NCBI RefSeq assembly: GCF_024746795.1
Contig: NZ_CP080524.1
Span: 310,001 to 374,000, forward strand
Source: Mesorhizobium sp. AR10
GTDB lineage: Bacteria; Pseudomonadota; Alphaproteobacteria; Rhizobiales; Rhizobiaceae
DNA length: 64,000 nt
Direction of reading: 5' to 3'
The notes beneath the pieces are model-generated. The model was not told the DNA's origin. It was given only the letters and a program-made list of their open reading frames with translations, and ran no database searches. Shown here in pieces: positions 1-7,479 of this stretch (positions are counted from its first letter, which is position 1; each line of letters starts with the position of its first letter). The position numbers were made by a program, and so were the translations under genes.

Positions 1-112
1 ATTGACCGGCACGGAGGCAAAATTCATGCTGGCGGATGCCGGCTCGCCGACGCTTATCCACGACATGGCCGACGAAACCGCGCTCTACGTGCTGATGCCG
101 ATGCGGGTGTAG
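1..112 (+). CDS. dnaN: DNA polymerase III beta clamp, C-terminal end (partial)
   Basis: Only the last 36 codons lie in the window; the reading frame starts at base 2 and ends at TAG 110-112. The peptide ends in YVLMPMRV, the characteristic C-terminus of the sliding clamp, which closes as a ring around DNA and holds the replicative polymerase on its template. recF follows 84 bases downstream on the same strand, the usual dnaN-recF arrangement. The short length visible limits certainty, but tail motif and context agree. Confidence 0.9.
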   Translation, partial: LTGTEAKFMLADAGSPTLIHDMADETALYVLMPMRV

Positions 113-196
113 CCGCGCTGCGGCGCCAAAGTCTGGTTCCGTGATAACGCGACGATTGCGATCATGATTGCGGCGACTTCTACAGGCGGATAGCGG

Positions 197-1342
197 TTGC
201 CGGAACAAACCCATATAAGTAAGTTTACACTTACCAATTTCCGCAACTATGCGGCGCTGTCGATCGACCTTGGCCCAGGCGCCGTGGTGTTTTCCGGCGA
301 CAACGGCGCCGGCAAGACCAACCTGCTGGAAGCGATCTCCCTGCTGACACCAGGTCGCGGCTTGCGCCGCGCGCCTTATGCCGACGTGGCGCGTGAAGGC
401 GGCGACGGCGGCTTCGCGCTGCATGCCCGGCTCGACGGGCCGGAAGGTCAGGTCGAGATCGGCACCGGCATTGCGGGCGGCGACACCGCCGGCGAAGGCG
501 GCCGGCGGGTGCGCATCAATGGCGCGGCCGCACGATCGGCCGAAGACATGCTGGAATGGCTGCGCGTCGTCTGGCTGACGCCAGCCATGGACGGCCTGTT
601 CCCGGGGCCGGCCGCCGACCGCCGGCGCTTTCTCGACCGGCTGGTGCTGGCGATCGACCCCCAGCACGGCCAGCGCGCGCTCGACTACGAAAAGGCAATG
701 CGCGGCCGTAACCGATTGCTTACGGAAGGCTCGCGAAACGGCGCCTGGTTCGATGCGATCGAGATGCAAATGGCGGAAACCGGCGTGGCGATTGCCGCGG
801 CGCGTGCCGAACTGGTGCGCCTGCTCGCCGCCATGATCGACAGGCTGCCCAGCACAGGTCCGTTTCCGCAAGCCGACATCAGCCTGCTCGGCGAACTGGA
901 AAGCGAAGTCGGCGCCGCACCCGCCGTCGATGTCGAGGAACGGTTCCGCACAGCACTTGCCGACGGCCGCGACCGCGACCGCGCCGCCGGCCGTACGCTC
1001 GACGGCCCGCACCGTTCCGATCTGCTGGTGCGGCATAGGCCGAAGGCGATGCCTGCAGAATTGTGCTCGACTGGAGAGCAGAAGGCGCTGCTGGTCGGCA
1101 TCGTCCTGTCGCATGCCCGGCTGACCGGGGAGATGTCGGGGATGACGCCGATCCTGCTGCTCGACGAGATCGCTGCCCATCTCGACAGTGGCCGTCGCGC
1201 AGCATTGTTCGCGATCCTGGAGGAACTCAACTGCCAGGCCTTCATGACCGGAACCGATGCGGCACTGTTTTCCAGTCTCAAGGGACGGGCGCAGTTCCTG
1301 ACGGTCGACCACGGGACGGTTGGGCCAACGGAAGACACCTGA
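197..1342 (+). CDS. recF: DNA replication and repair protein RecF
   Basis: RecF is an SMC/ABC-like ATPase that helps load RecA on gapped DNA. The 381-residue protein has the Walker A motif GDNGAGKT (residues 34-41), an ABC-type signature around STGEQ (about 291-295) and Walker B LLLDE (about 320-324) followed by AAHLD. Length is normal for the family. The start is a TTG at 197, giving MPEQTHISKF; no better ATG precedes the conserved LTNFRNY segment. It lies downstream of dnaN and 31 bases before the MoeB-like gene. Confidence 0.96.
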   Translation: MPEQTHISKFTLTNFRNYAALSIDLGPGAVVFSGDNGAGKTNLLEAISLLTPGRGLRRAPYADVAREGGDGGFALHARLDGPEGQVEIGTGIAGGDTAGEGGRRVRINGAAARSAEDMLEWLRVVWLTPAMDGLFPGPAADRRRFLDRLVLAIDPQHGQRALDYEKAMRGRNRLLTEGSRNGAWFDAIEMQMAETGVAIAAARAELVRLLAAMIDRLPSTGPFPQADISLLGELESEVGAAPAVDVEERFRTALADGRDRDRAAGRTLDGPHRSDLLVRHRPKAMPAELCSTGEQKALLVGIVLSHARLTGEMSGMTPILLLDEIAAHLDSGRRAALFAILEELNCQAFMTGTDAALFSSLKGRAQFLTVDHGTVGPTEDT

Positions 1343-1373
1343 CAAGGTTTTTCACCCGCTATAAGGTCCGGCA

Positions 1374-2129
1374 ATGATCACCGCCGCCCTCACCGACGAA
1401 GAGCTCGAACGCTATGCCCGCCACATCGTGCTGCCCGAAATCGGCGGCGCCGGCCAGCAACGGCTGAAGCGTGCGCGGGTGCTGGTCATCGGCGCCGGCG
1501 GGCTCGGGGCGCCGGTGCTCGAATATCTCGCCGCCGCCGGCGTCGGCACGCTCGGCATCGTCGACGACGACAGCGTCTCGCTATCCAACTTGCAGAGACA
1601 GGTGATCCACGGCACTGACGCTGTCGGAATGGCGAAAACCGACAGCGCCAGGGATGCGATCGCGCGCATCAATCCCAATGTTAAGGTTGAACTGCATAAT
1701 TCCAGGCTGACGGCGGACAATGCCCCTGCCCTCGTCGCCGGCTACGATATCGTCGTCGACGGTTCCGACAATTTCGAAACACGCTATGCGGTGGCCGATG
1801 CCTGCGCCGCGGAGAAACGGCCGCTGGTGCACGCCGCCGTCGGCCGCTTCGACGGCTCGGTGACGGTGCTGAAACCGTTCGAGAGCGGCACGGACGGCAG
1901 GCCGAACCCGGGCTACCGCGATCTTTTTCCCGAGCCGCCGCCGCCGGGACTGGTGCCGTCCTGCGCCGTCGCCGGCGTCGTCGGCGCACTGACCGGCGTC
2001 GTCGGCACGCTGCAGGCAATGGAGGCAATCAAGCTGATCACCGGCATCGGCGAACCGCTGGTCGGCCGGCTGCTGCTTTACGACGCGCTGGCGGCGCGCT
2101 TCGACACTATCCAATACAAGAAGAATTGA
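1374..2129 (+). CDS. moeB: MoeB/ThiF-family E1-like adenylyltransferase
   Basis: E1-like enzymes of this family adenylate the C-terminal glycine of a ubiquitin-like sulfur carrier (MoaD or ThiS) for molybdopterin or thiamine synthesis. Visible are the nucleotide-binding GAGGLG (40-45), the DGSDNFETR segment (129-137) that contacts ATP/Mg, and a Cys near 197 in VPSC. At 251 residues it lacks a C-terminal rhodanese domain. The zinc-binding CxxC pair found in E. coli MoeB before LFPE is absent: the segment reads NPGYRDLFPE. The protein could serve MoaD, ThiS or another carrier. It is followed 4 bases later by a GNAT gene. Confidence 0.85.
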   Translation: MITAALTDEELERYARHIVLPEIGGAGQQRLKRARVLVIGAGGLGAPVLEYLAAAGVGTLGIVDDDSVSLSNLQRQVIHGTDAVGMAKTDSARDAIARINPNVKVELHNSRLTADNAPALVAGYDIVVDGSDNFETRYAVADACAAEKRPLVHAAVGRFDGSVTVLKPFESGTDGRPNPGYRDLFPEPPPPGLVPSCAVAGVVGALTGVVGTLQAMEAIKLITGIGEPLVGRLLLYDALAARFDTIQYKKN

Positions 2130-2133
2130 CCGC

Positions 2134-2622
2134 ATGGACCAGTCCACTGGTGTTTTCATCACACAGCTTTTGGCCGATTTCGAGCAGTGGGACGAATTGC
2201 TGGCGCTGATCATGCGCGCCTTCGCTTCCATGGACGGCGTCATCGACCCGCCATCATCGGCGCATCTGCTTACCGTCGATGGGCTGAAGGCCAAGGCTGG
2301 CCACGAGACGGGATTCCTGGCGCTGAGCGACGGCCAGATCGTCGGCTGTGTTTTCGTGCAGGAAAGGACCGATGATTTCTATGTCGGAAAGCTCGCCGTC
2401 GATCCGGGCTTCCAGGGAAAAGGCATCGGCAAGCGGTTGATGCAGGTTATCGAAGATCTGGTTCGCAGCCGCAACAAGACCGCCATCGAGCTTCAGACAC
2501 GGATCGAACTGACCGGAAATCATACAGCCTTTGCCCGTCTCGGCTTTCGCGAGACCGGACGGACGGCGCATGGGGGCTATGATAGGCCGACCTCGATCAC
2601 TATGCGCAAGGTGCTTGCGTGA
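2134..2622 (+). CDS. GNAT-family N-acetyltransferase
   Basis: A 162-residue single-domain GNAT protein. The acetyl-CoA loop is seen as VDPGFQGKGIGKRLM (about residues 89-103), preceded by the beta-4 strand FYVGKLAV and followed by the typical GFRETGRT end of the fold. The substrate cannot be read from sequence. It lies 4 bases after the MoeB-like gene and overlaps the next gene by 4 bases (its TGA lies inside the GTG start region at 2619), so it is probably co-transcribed and perhaps translationally coupled with the aconitase-X pair. Confidence 0.88.
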   Translation: MDQSTGVFITQLLADFEQWDELLALIMRAFASMDGVIDPPSSAHLLTVDGLKAKAGHETGFLALSDGQIVGCVFVQERTDDFYVGKLAVDPGFQGKGIGKRLMQVIEDLVRSRNKTAIELQTRIELTGNHTAFARLGFRETGRTAHGGYDRPTSITMRKVLA

Positions 2623-3872
2623 GCCTCGCACTCAACCCCGAGGAACAGGCCATCGCCTCTGGCCACGACGGTGCCGCGATGGCCATGCGCATCGTGATCG
2701 AAAGCGCCCGCCTGCTCGGCGCGCCGCGGCTGATCCCGATTGCCTCGGCGCATATTGACGGCGCGCTCTATCACGGTGATTCCGGCACGCTCTTCGCCGA
2801 AAGACTGGTCGAGGGCAGCGCCCGGGTCGCGGTGCGCTCGACGCTCAATGTCGGGGCGCTCGACCTCATGGGCTGTTCACGCGTGCGCCTCGAAGAACCG
2901 GCTCGCGGCATGGCGCGGCGGATGATGGAAGCCTACCGCAAGCTTGGCTGCGAACAGAGCTGGACCTGCGCGCCCTACCAGGCCGGACACCGACCGGCAC
3001 TGGGAACCGACGTCGCCTGGGGCGAGTCCAACGCCGTGGTGTTCTGCAATTCTGTTCTGGGCGCGCGCACCAACCGCTATGGCGATTTCCTCGACATCGC
3101 CTGTGCCATATCAGGCCGCGCGCCCGACTACGGTCTGCATCGCGCCGAGAACCGCCGGGCGCGGCTGGTGTTCGACGTTTCCCGGCTTTCCGCATCGTTC
3201 CTCGGTTCGGAGGTCGCGTGGCCGATTCTTGGCAGCCTCTATGGCCGCGAGGTCGGCAATGCCGTCGGTGTTGTCACCGGCGTGCCGAGCCAGCCCGGCG
3301 AGGATGCGTTGAAGGCATTTGGTGCGGCGGCGGCATCGTCGGGCGCGGTCGGTCTTTTCCACATCGCGAGCGTGACGCCCGAGGCGCCCGACGCCGAGAC
3401 CATTCTGGCTGGTGCGGCGCCTGATACAGTCATCCGCGTGACGCCTGAGATGATCGCATCGGCGCGCGCCGGACTTTCGACAACAGCAACGCCAACGACC
3501 ATCGATGCGGTGGCGATTGGCAGCCCGCATCTGTCACCCGTCGAATTCGACACGCTGGAGCGACTGATCGCCGGACGGCGGCTCAGCGTGCCGATCTATG
3601 CCTGCACCGGACGCCATGTGCTTTCCGCGCTCGAACAGAACGGCCGGCGCAAGGCGCTCGAAGCAACCGGGGTCATTATCGTTGCCGACACTTGCGTGGT
3701 GGTGACGCCGATCCTGCCCGACCTTGCCGGCGGTGTCCTGATGACCAACTCGGGGAAATTCGCGCACTACGCGCCAGGCAATACAGGTTATTCGGTGCTC
3801 TACGGATCACTGGTCGACTGCGTCGAGAGCGCCGTACTGGGTAAGCCAAAGTTTACGGATTTTGCCGCATGA
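2619..3872 (+). CDS. Aconitase X, catalytic (large) subunit
   Basis: The 417-residue protein matches the aconitase-X catalytic domain (formerly DUF521): LNPEEQAIASGHDG at the N-terminus, WGESNAVVFCNS in the middle, and TNSGKFAHYAPGNTG near the C-terminus. Separate large and small subunits of this type in bacteria include cis-3-hydroxy-L-proline dehydratases, which convert the hydroxyproline to delta-1-pyrroline-2-carboxylate; archaeal relatives dehydrate mevalonate 5-phosphate. The start is GTG at 2619, overlapping the GNAT stop. The small subunit follows with a 4-base overlap. The substrate is inferred from the family; no hydroxyproline transporter or epimerase is next to it. Confidence 0.88.
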   Translation: MSLALNPEEQAIASGHDGAAMAMRIVIESARLLGAPRLIPIASAHIDGALYHGDSGTLFAERLVEGSARVAVRSTLNVGALDLMGCSRVRLEEPARGMARRMMEAYRKLGCEQSWTCAPYQAGHRPALGTDVAWGESNAVVFCNSVLGARTNRYGDFLDIACAISGRAPDYGLHRAENRRARLVFDVSRLSASFLGSEVAWPILGSLYGREVGNAVGVVTGVPSQPGEDALKAFGAAAASSGAVGLFHIASVTPEAPDAETILAGAAPDTVIRVTPEMIASARAGLSTTATPTTIDAVAIGSPHLSPVEFDTLERLIAGRRLSVPIYACTGRHVLSALEQNGRRKALEATGVIIVADTCVVVTPILPDLAGGVLMTNSGKFAHYAPGNTGYSVLYGSLVDCVESAVLGKPKFTDFAA

Positions 3873-4282
3873 GCGCCATTCCTGAAATCCTGGTGCCGGG
3901 CAGGAGCGGCGAAGGCGAGGCGTTGGTGCTGACCGCGCCCATCAGCTTCTGGGGCGGCGTCGATCCGAAGACCGGCCGCATCGCCGATGTCCGTCATCCG
4001 CAGCATGGTGAAAACCTTTCCGGGCGTGTGCTGTTCCTGCCCGGCACGATCGGCTCGTCCTCTGCGTCCGCCGTGCTGCTCGAACTCGTCCACAACGGCC
4101 ATGCACCGGCAGCACTCGTCTTGCATGAGCCGGACGCCATCCTGCTGCTTGGGCTGATCGTTGCCAGGGAAATGGGCTGGGAGACGCCGATGGCACTGCG
4201 GCTCGGCCGCGATGTCTTCGAGGCCTATCGCGGAAGCAATGTGAAAGTCGCGGACGACGGCGCTCTCGCGATCGCTACCTAG
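3869..4282 (+). CDS. Aconitase X swivel (small) subunit
   Basis: A 137-residue DUF126/AcnX swivel-domain protein. It contains the family stretch LPGTIGSSSASAVLLEL (about residues 56-72), the phosphate/carboxylate-binding serine-rich loop, and HAPAALVLHEPDAI. It would pair with the upstream catalytic subunit to form the active dehydratase, as the ATGA overlap at 3869-3872 also suggests. It is the last gene of the plus-strand run; a palindromic repeat separates it from the convergent dehydrogenase gene. Confidence 0.88.
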   Translation: MSAIPEILVPGRSGEGEALVLTAPISFWGGVDPKTGRIADVRHPQHGENLSGRVLFLPGTIGSSSASAVLLELVHNGHAPAALVLHEPDAILLLGLIVAREMGWETPMALRLGRDVFEAYRGSNVKVADDGALAIAT

Positions 4283-4295
4283 CAAATCCTATTCT

Positions 4296-4345
4296 ATGCA
4301 TGTCTTTATCCCAAAACACGCTGCGCGCTTTTGGGCGACATGCAT
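4296..4345. repeat. Palindromic intergenic repeat, copy 1
   Basis: Outer arms ATGCATGTC (4296-4304) and GACATGCAT (4337-4345) and inner arms CCCAAAA (4310-4316) and TTTTGGG (4329-4335) make an interrupted 50-base palindrome. It fills the gap between two convergent genes (stops at 4282 and 4348), where it could act as a bidirectional transcript end. A shorter copy is at 17786-17823. From memory, similar elements are common between genes in Mesorhizobium; this was not checked. Confidence 0.85.
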
Positions 4346-4347
4346 GG

Positions 4348-5349
4348 TCACGTCCGTAGCGGCAGCACCCGGTCCGGCGGGCGGTGGCCATCGACGAACG
4401 CCCGGATGTTGATGATGACCTTTTCGCCCATGTCGATACGGCCTTCGAGCGTCGCCGAACCCATATGCGGCAACAGCACGACCTTGCCCTTGGCGGCAAG
4501 CTTCAGCAATTTCGAGTTCAACGCCGGCTCGTGCTCATAGACATCGAGCCCGGCGCCGGCGATCTTGCCGTCCTGGATGAGCTTGACCAGCGACTCCTCG
4601 TCGATGATGTCGCCACGCGCCGTGTTGACGATGTAAGCGGACGGTTGCATAAGCGCCAGCCGCCGCGCCGAAAGCAGGTGGAAGGTTGCCGGGGTCGATG
4701 GGCAATTGACCGAGATGATGTCCATGCGGGCAAGCATCTGGTCAAGACTTTCCCAGTAGGTCGCTTCCAGCCCTTCCTCGACCGCCGGCAGCACGCGATG
4801 GCGGTTGTGGTAGTGGATCGAAAGACCGAAGGCCTTGGCCCGCCTGGCGACGGCAGTGCCGATGCGGCCCATGCCGACGATACCGAGCCGCTTGCCCCAT
4901 ATGCGCCGGCCGAGCATCCAGGTCGGAGACCAGCCGGCCCATTTCTTGTCGCCGGTCAGCACATTGGCGCCTTCCGCCAGCCGCCGCGGCACCGCCAGCA
5001 TCAGCGCCATGGTCATATCGGCCGTATCTTCTGTCAGCACGTTCGGCGTGTTGGTGACGGTGATGCCCTTCTTGGCCGCCGCCTCGACGTCGATCTTGTC
5101 GACGCCATTGCCGAAATTGGCGATCAGTTTGAGGTTCTCGCCGGCCTGGGCGATCAGCGCCGCGTCGATATGGTCGGTTATGGTCGGCACCAGAACGTCG
5201 GCCTCCTTGACCGCCGCGACCAGTTCCGGCTGCGTCATCGGCCGGTCCTCGACATTCAGCCGGGCGTCGAACAATTCGCGCATGCGGGTCTCGACCGGAT
5301 CAGGCAGCTTGCGCGTGATGACGACGAGAGGCCGTTTTTTGCCTGCCAT
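4348..5349 (-). CDS. D-2-hydroxyacid dehydrogenase (glyoxylate/hydroxypyruvate reductase type)
   Basis: An NAD(P)-dependent D-isomer 2-hydroxyacid dehydrogenase of 333 residues. The Rossmann motif is GMGRIG (159-164). The catalytic triad is visible as Arg245 in NTARGD, Glu274 in YEHEP and His295 in LPHMGSAT. The N-terminal substrate domain has NFGNGVDKID, and the inserted WSPTWMLG segment is typical of the GyaR/GhrB (glyoxylate/hydroxypyruvate) branch. The exact substrate is inferred. Start is the ATG at 5349 (MAGKKRPLVV). It converges with the aconitase-X genes. Confidence 0.9.
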   Translation of the reverse strand: MAGKKRPLVVITRKLPDPVETRMRELFDARLNVEDRPMTQPELVAAVKEADVLVPTITDHIDAALIAQAGENLKLIANFGNGVDKIDVEAAAKKGITVTNTPNVLTEDTADMTMALMLAVPRRLAEGANVLTGDKKWAGWSPTWMLGRRIWGKRLGIVGMGRIGTAVARRAKAFGLSIHYHNRHRVLPAVEEGLEATYWESLDQMLARMDIISVNCPSTPATFHLLSARRLALMQPSAYIVNTARGDIIDEESLVKLIQDGKIAGAGLDVYEHEPALNSKLLKLAAKGKVVLLPHMGSATLEGRIDMGEKVIINIRAFVDGHRPPDRVLPLRT

Positions 5350-5482
5350 TGTTTCCTCGAACCCGATCTCGTTGAGACCTCTTTAACCAAGACAGGCGAA
5401 ACTGGAAGCCGGTCGCGGTGCCAGTCACTCCTTAACAAGCGGTGCCGCCGAAGACAAAGAAAAAGGGGCGCCGCTGCCAAAT

Positions 5483-6064
5483 GTGCAAGCGCCGAAAGGA
5501 ATGAAAGTGTCTGGTTTCGCGTCGCTTCGCCTGGCCTTCAGCGCAGCAGTTCTTGGCGCTTTCCTTTGTTGCCCGCAGGTGGCGGCGCAAAGCGCGGCAG
5601 CACCCGCGCAGACCATCACGCTTGGGCCGAGCGGCCTGCCGCTGCCGCGTTTCGTCAGCCTGAAATCGGGCCGCGTCAATTCCCGCGTCGGACCAGGCGT
5701 CAACTACTCCGTCGACTGGATGTACATGAAAGCCGGGCTGCCGATGGAAATCGTCCAGGAATTCGATACCTGGCGTCGTGTGCGTGACGCAGACGGTTCG
5801 GAAGGCTGGATCAACCAGTCGCTGCTTTCAGGCCGCCGCACCGCGATCGTCGCCCCTTGGCAGCGCGGCAAGGGCGCCCGAATCAACCTTCTCGACGACC
5901 CGCAGAAGGATGCGAGCGTCATCGCCATCGTCGAGCCGGGGGTCATGGGCACGATCAAGTCCTGCGACGGCCAATGGTGCGAAATGACTTTCGATGGCCA
6001 CACCGGCTGGCTCGCTCAGTCGCTTGTCTGGGGCGCCTATCCGGGCGAGCACGTCAAGAACTGA
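5483..6064 (+). CDS. Exported SH3-domain protein
   Basis: About 190 residues with an N-terminal signal peptide (LRLAFSAAVLGAFLC then AAAQS-like cleavage region) and two bacterial SH3-like repeats: VNSRVGPGVNYSVDWMY and INLLDDPQKDASVIAIVEPG, each followed by a W-containing strand (GWINQSLL, GWLAQSLV). Such proteins are thought to bind cell-wall peptides; the role here is unknown. The start is uncertain: GTG 5483 has AAGGGG 15 bases upstream, while ATG 5501 is abutted by AAAGGA with no spacing. The gene stands alone, divergent from the dehydrogenase and convergent with irr. Confidence 0.85.
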   Translation: MQAPKGMKVSGFASLRLAFSAAVLGAFLCCPQVAAQSAAAPAQTITLGPSGLPLPRFVSLKSGRVNSRVGPGVNYSVDWMYMKAGLPMEIVQEFDTWRRVRDADGSEGWINQSLLSGRRTAIVAPWQRGKGARINLLDDPQKDASVIAIVEPGVMGTIKSCDGQWCEMTFDGHTGWLAQSLVWGAYPGEHVKN

Positions 6065-6082
6065 CGCTCTTGCTTGATCATC

Positions 6083-6114
6083 ATGGTCTTTCCGAACCTC
6101 CGGTTCGGGACCAT
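6083..6114. other. Hairpin downstream of the SH3 gene
   Basis: ATGGTC (6083-6088) and CCGAACC (6092-6098) pair with GGTTCGG (6102-6108) and GACCAT (6109-6114), giving a 13-bp stem with a 3-base bulge and a 3-base loop, 19 bases after the SH3 stop. No T-run follows on either strand, so it is not a textbook intrinsic terminator, though it may shield 3' ends. The rest of 6065-6257 shows no convincing gene. Confidence 0.5.
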
Positions 6115-6257
6115 CGCCTGGCGGCCGATGTGGCCGAGATGAGCACGGCAAACAGCCACCAGGAACCACCCGCCATGGCGTAAACATGAGCGCAGCCAGC
6201 GCGGCAACGGCCCATTCGAGCCGGATCGCCAGATCCACGAATTTCAGGAAGTGCCGA

Positions 6258-6707
6258 TTAATCGCAGCGTTTCGGGCGCAGCCTCACCACGATATCGACA
6301 TTGGCGATCTCCATGCCTTCAGGCGGTTCCGGCAGGTTGGAAACCGTCACCGGACCGCTGGCGATATCGAAGATCCTGTTTTCGCCTTCGATATAGAAGT
6401 GATGGTGATCGGAGGTGTTGGTGTCGAAATAGGTCTTCGAACCCTCGACCGCCAGAATGCGCAGAAGACCCGCCTGGGTGAACTGGTGCAGGGCATTATA
6501 GACCGTGGCCAGCGATACCGGCACACCGGCGGCGATCGCCTCCTCGTGCAGCTCTTCGGCCGAAAGATGACGGTCGCCCTTGGCGAAAAGCAGATCGGCC
6601 AGCGCGATGCGCTGGCGTGTCGGCCTCAGCCCGGCTTCGCGCACCCGCTTGTCCACAGCGACATTTTCCTTCCGGCAGCCCAGATCCATCTGTCCGTCCA
6701 AGCCCAT
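6258..6707 (-). CDS. irr: Fur-family iron response regulator Irr
   Basis: Irr is the Rhizobiales Fur-superfamily regulator that senses haem status and represses iron-storage and haem genes when iron is low. Visible are the helix-turn-helix region LRPTRQRIALADLL and VPVSLATVYNALHQF, and the HHH cluster in SDHHHFY that is implicated in haem/metal binding. The GCPWHD-like haem motif of Bradyrhizobium Irr is absent. The frame is open to a GTG at 6725; ATG 6707 (MGLDGQMDLG, GGGG before it) is chosen, and ATG 6689 (MDLGCRK) is also plausible. It is divergent from fabA. A perfect Irr box at 41253-41275 is a likely target. Confidence 0.9.
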   Translation of the reverse strand: MGLDGQMDLGCRKENVAVDKRVREAGLRPTRQRIALADLLFAKGDRHLSAEELHEEAIAAGVPVSLATVYNALHQFTQAGLLRILAVEGSKTYFDTNTSDHHHFYIEGENRIFDIASGPVTVSNLPEPPEGMEIANVDIVVRLRPKRCD

Positions 6708-6769
6708 AGTTCTGCCCCAAGACACGCCCAGAATGGCAAAAAAACGTCATCGGCCGAAACTGGACCCCT

Positions 6770-6790
6770 GCCGACATATATTCTGTCGGC
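6770..6790. promoter_or_regulatory. Inverted repeat between irr and fabA, candidate operator
   Basis: Arms GCCGACA (6770-6776) and TGTCGGC (6784-6790) flank a 7-base TATATTC. On the minus strand the AT-rich centre could supply the -10 of the irr promoter. A direct repeat TCGGCCGAA occurs at 6750-6758 and overlaps the right arm at 6786-6794. The symmetry and position suggest a regulator site, but it does not match the Irr box sequence seen elsewhere in the window. Confidence 0.45.
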
Positions 6791-6812
6791 CGAATACGAT
6801 CAATAGCGCGCA

Positions 6813-6840
6813 TTGACCCGGGCAGACGGGCAGGTTAAGC
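6813..6840 (+). promoter_or_regulatory. Candidate fabA-fabB-fabI promoter
   Basis: TTGACC (6813-6818) and TTAAGC (6835-6840) are separated by 16 bases and lie 90 bases before the fabA ATG. The -35 is close to consensus and the -10 is weak. Assignment is by eye. Confidence 0.4.
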
Positions 6841-6929
6841 GCAAACGCCGGTTTCCGGCCTGAAACAGATTGTGTTAGGAACCAACGACAAGGGCGTCCT
6901 ACGCCCGGACGATTACGGGGACGAGATTG

Positions 6930-7448
6930 ATGGCGGGTTCGAAATCCAGCTACGGTTATGAAGAATTGCTGGCCTGCGCCCGCGGCGAGTTGTTCGGGCC
7001 TGGCAATGCCCAGTTGCCCTATCCGCCGATGCTGATGTTCGACCGCATCACCGAGATCAGCGAGACGGGCGGCGCCTTCGACAAGGGCTTCATCCGCGCG
7101 GAATTCGACATCAAGCCGGACCTGTGGTTCTTCGCCTGCCATTTCATTGGCAATCCGATCATGCCGGGGTGCCTTGGCCTCGACGCCATGTGGCAGTTGA
7201 CGGGATTCTACCTCGGCTGGCTCGGCGAGCCGGGCAAGGGAATGGCGCTGTCGACCGGCGAAGTGAAGTTCAAGGGCATGGTGACGCCGTCGGTCAAGAA
7301 GGTGGAATACGGCATCGACTTCAAGCGTGTGATGCGTGGCCGGCTGGTGCTTGGTATTGCCGATGGCTGGCTGAAAGCCGATGGCGAGCCCATATACGCG
7401 GCGACGGATCTCAAGGTGGGTCTGTCAAAGCAATCGGCGGTCGCCTGA
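6930..7448 (+). CDS. fabA: 3-hydroxydecanoyl-ACP dehydratase/isomerase
   Basis: FabA dehydrates 3-hydroxydecanoyl-ACP and isomerises the trans-2 product to cis-3, the branch point to unsaturated fatty acids. The 172-residue protein has the hot-dog-fold active site in [20 protein letters not shown], with catalytic His71 and Asp85. ATG 6930 ([10 protein letters not shown]) is chosen over TTG 6927; GGGGACGAG precedes it. It heads the fabA-fabB-fabI operon; fabB starts 31 bases downstream. Confidence 0.97.
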   Translation: MAGSKSSYGYEELLACARGELFGPGNAQLPYPPMLMFDRITEISETGGAFDKGFIRAEFDIKPDLWFFACHFIGNPIMPGCLGLDAMWQLTGFYLGWLGEPGKGMALSTGEVKFKGMVTPSVKKVEYGIDFKRVMRGRLVLGIADGWLKADGEPIYAATDLKVGLSKQSAVA

Positions 7449-7479
7449 CCGTCACCGGACACTCTGGAAGGAGCAGCCC

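Noticed and set aside
6081..6176. A 31-codon minus-strand frame (MAGGSWWLFAVLIS start) downstream of irr
   Set aside because: It has one hydrophobic stretch but no ribosome site and runs through a hairpin; not supportable.
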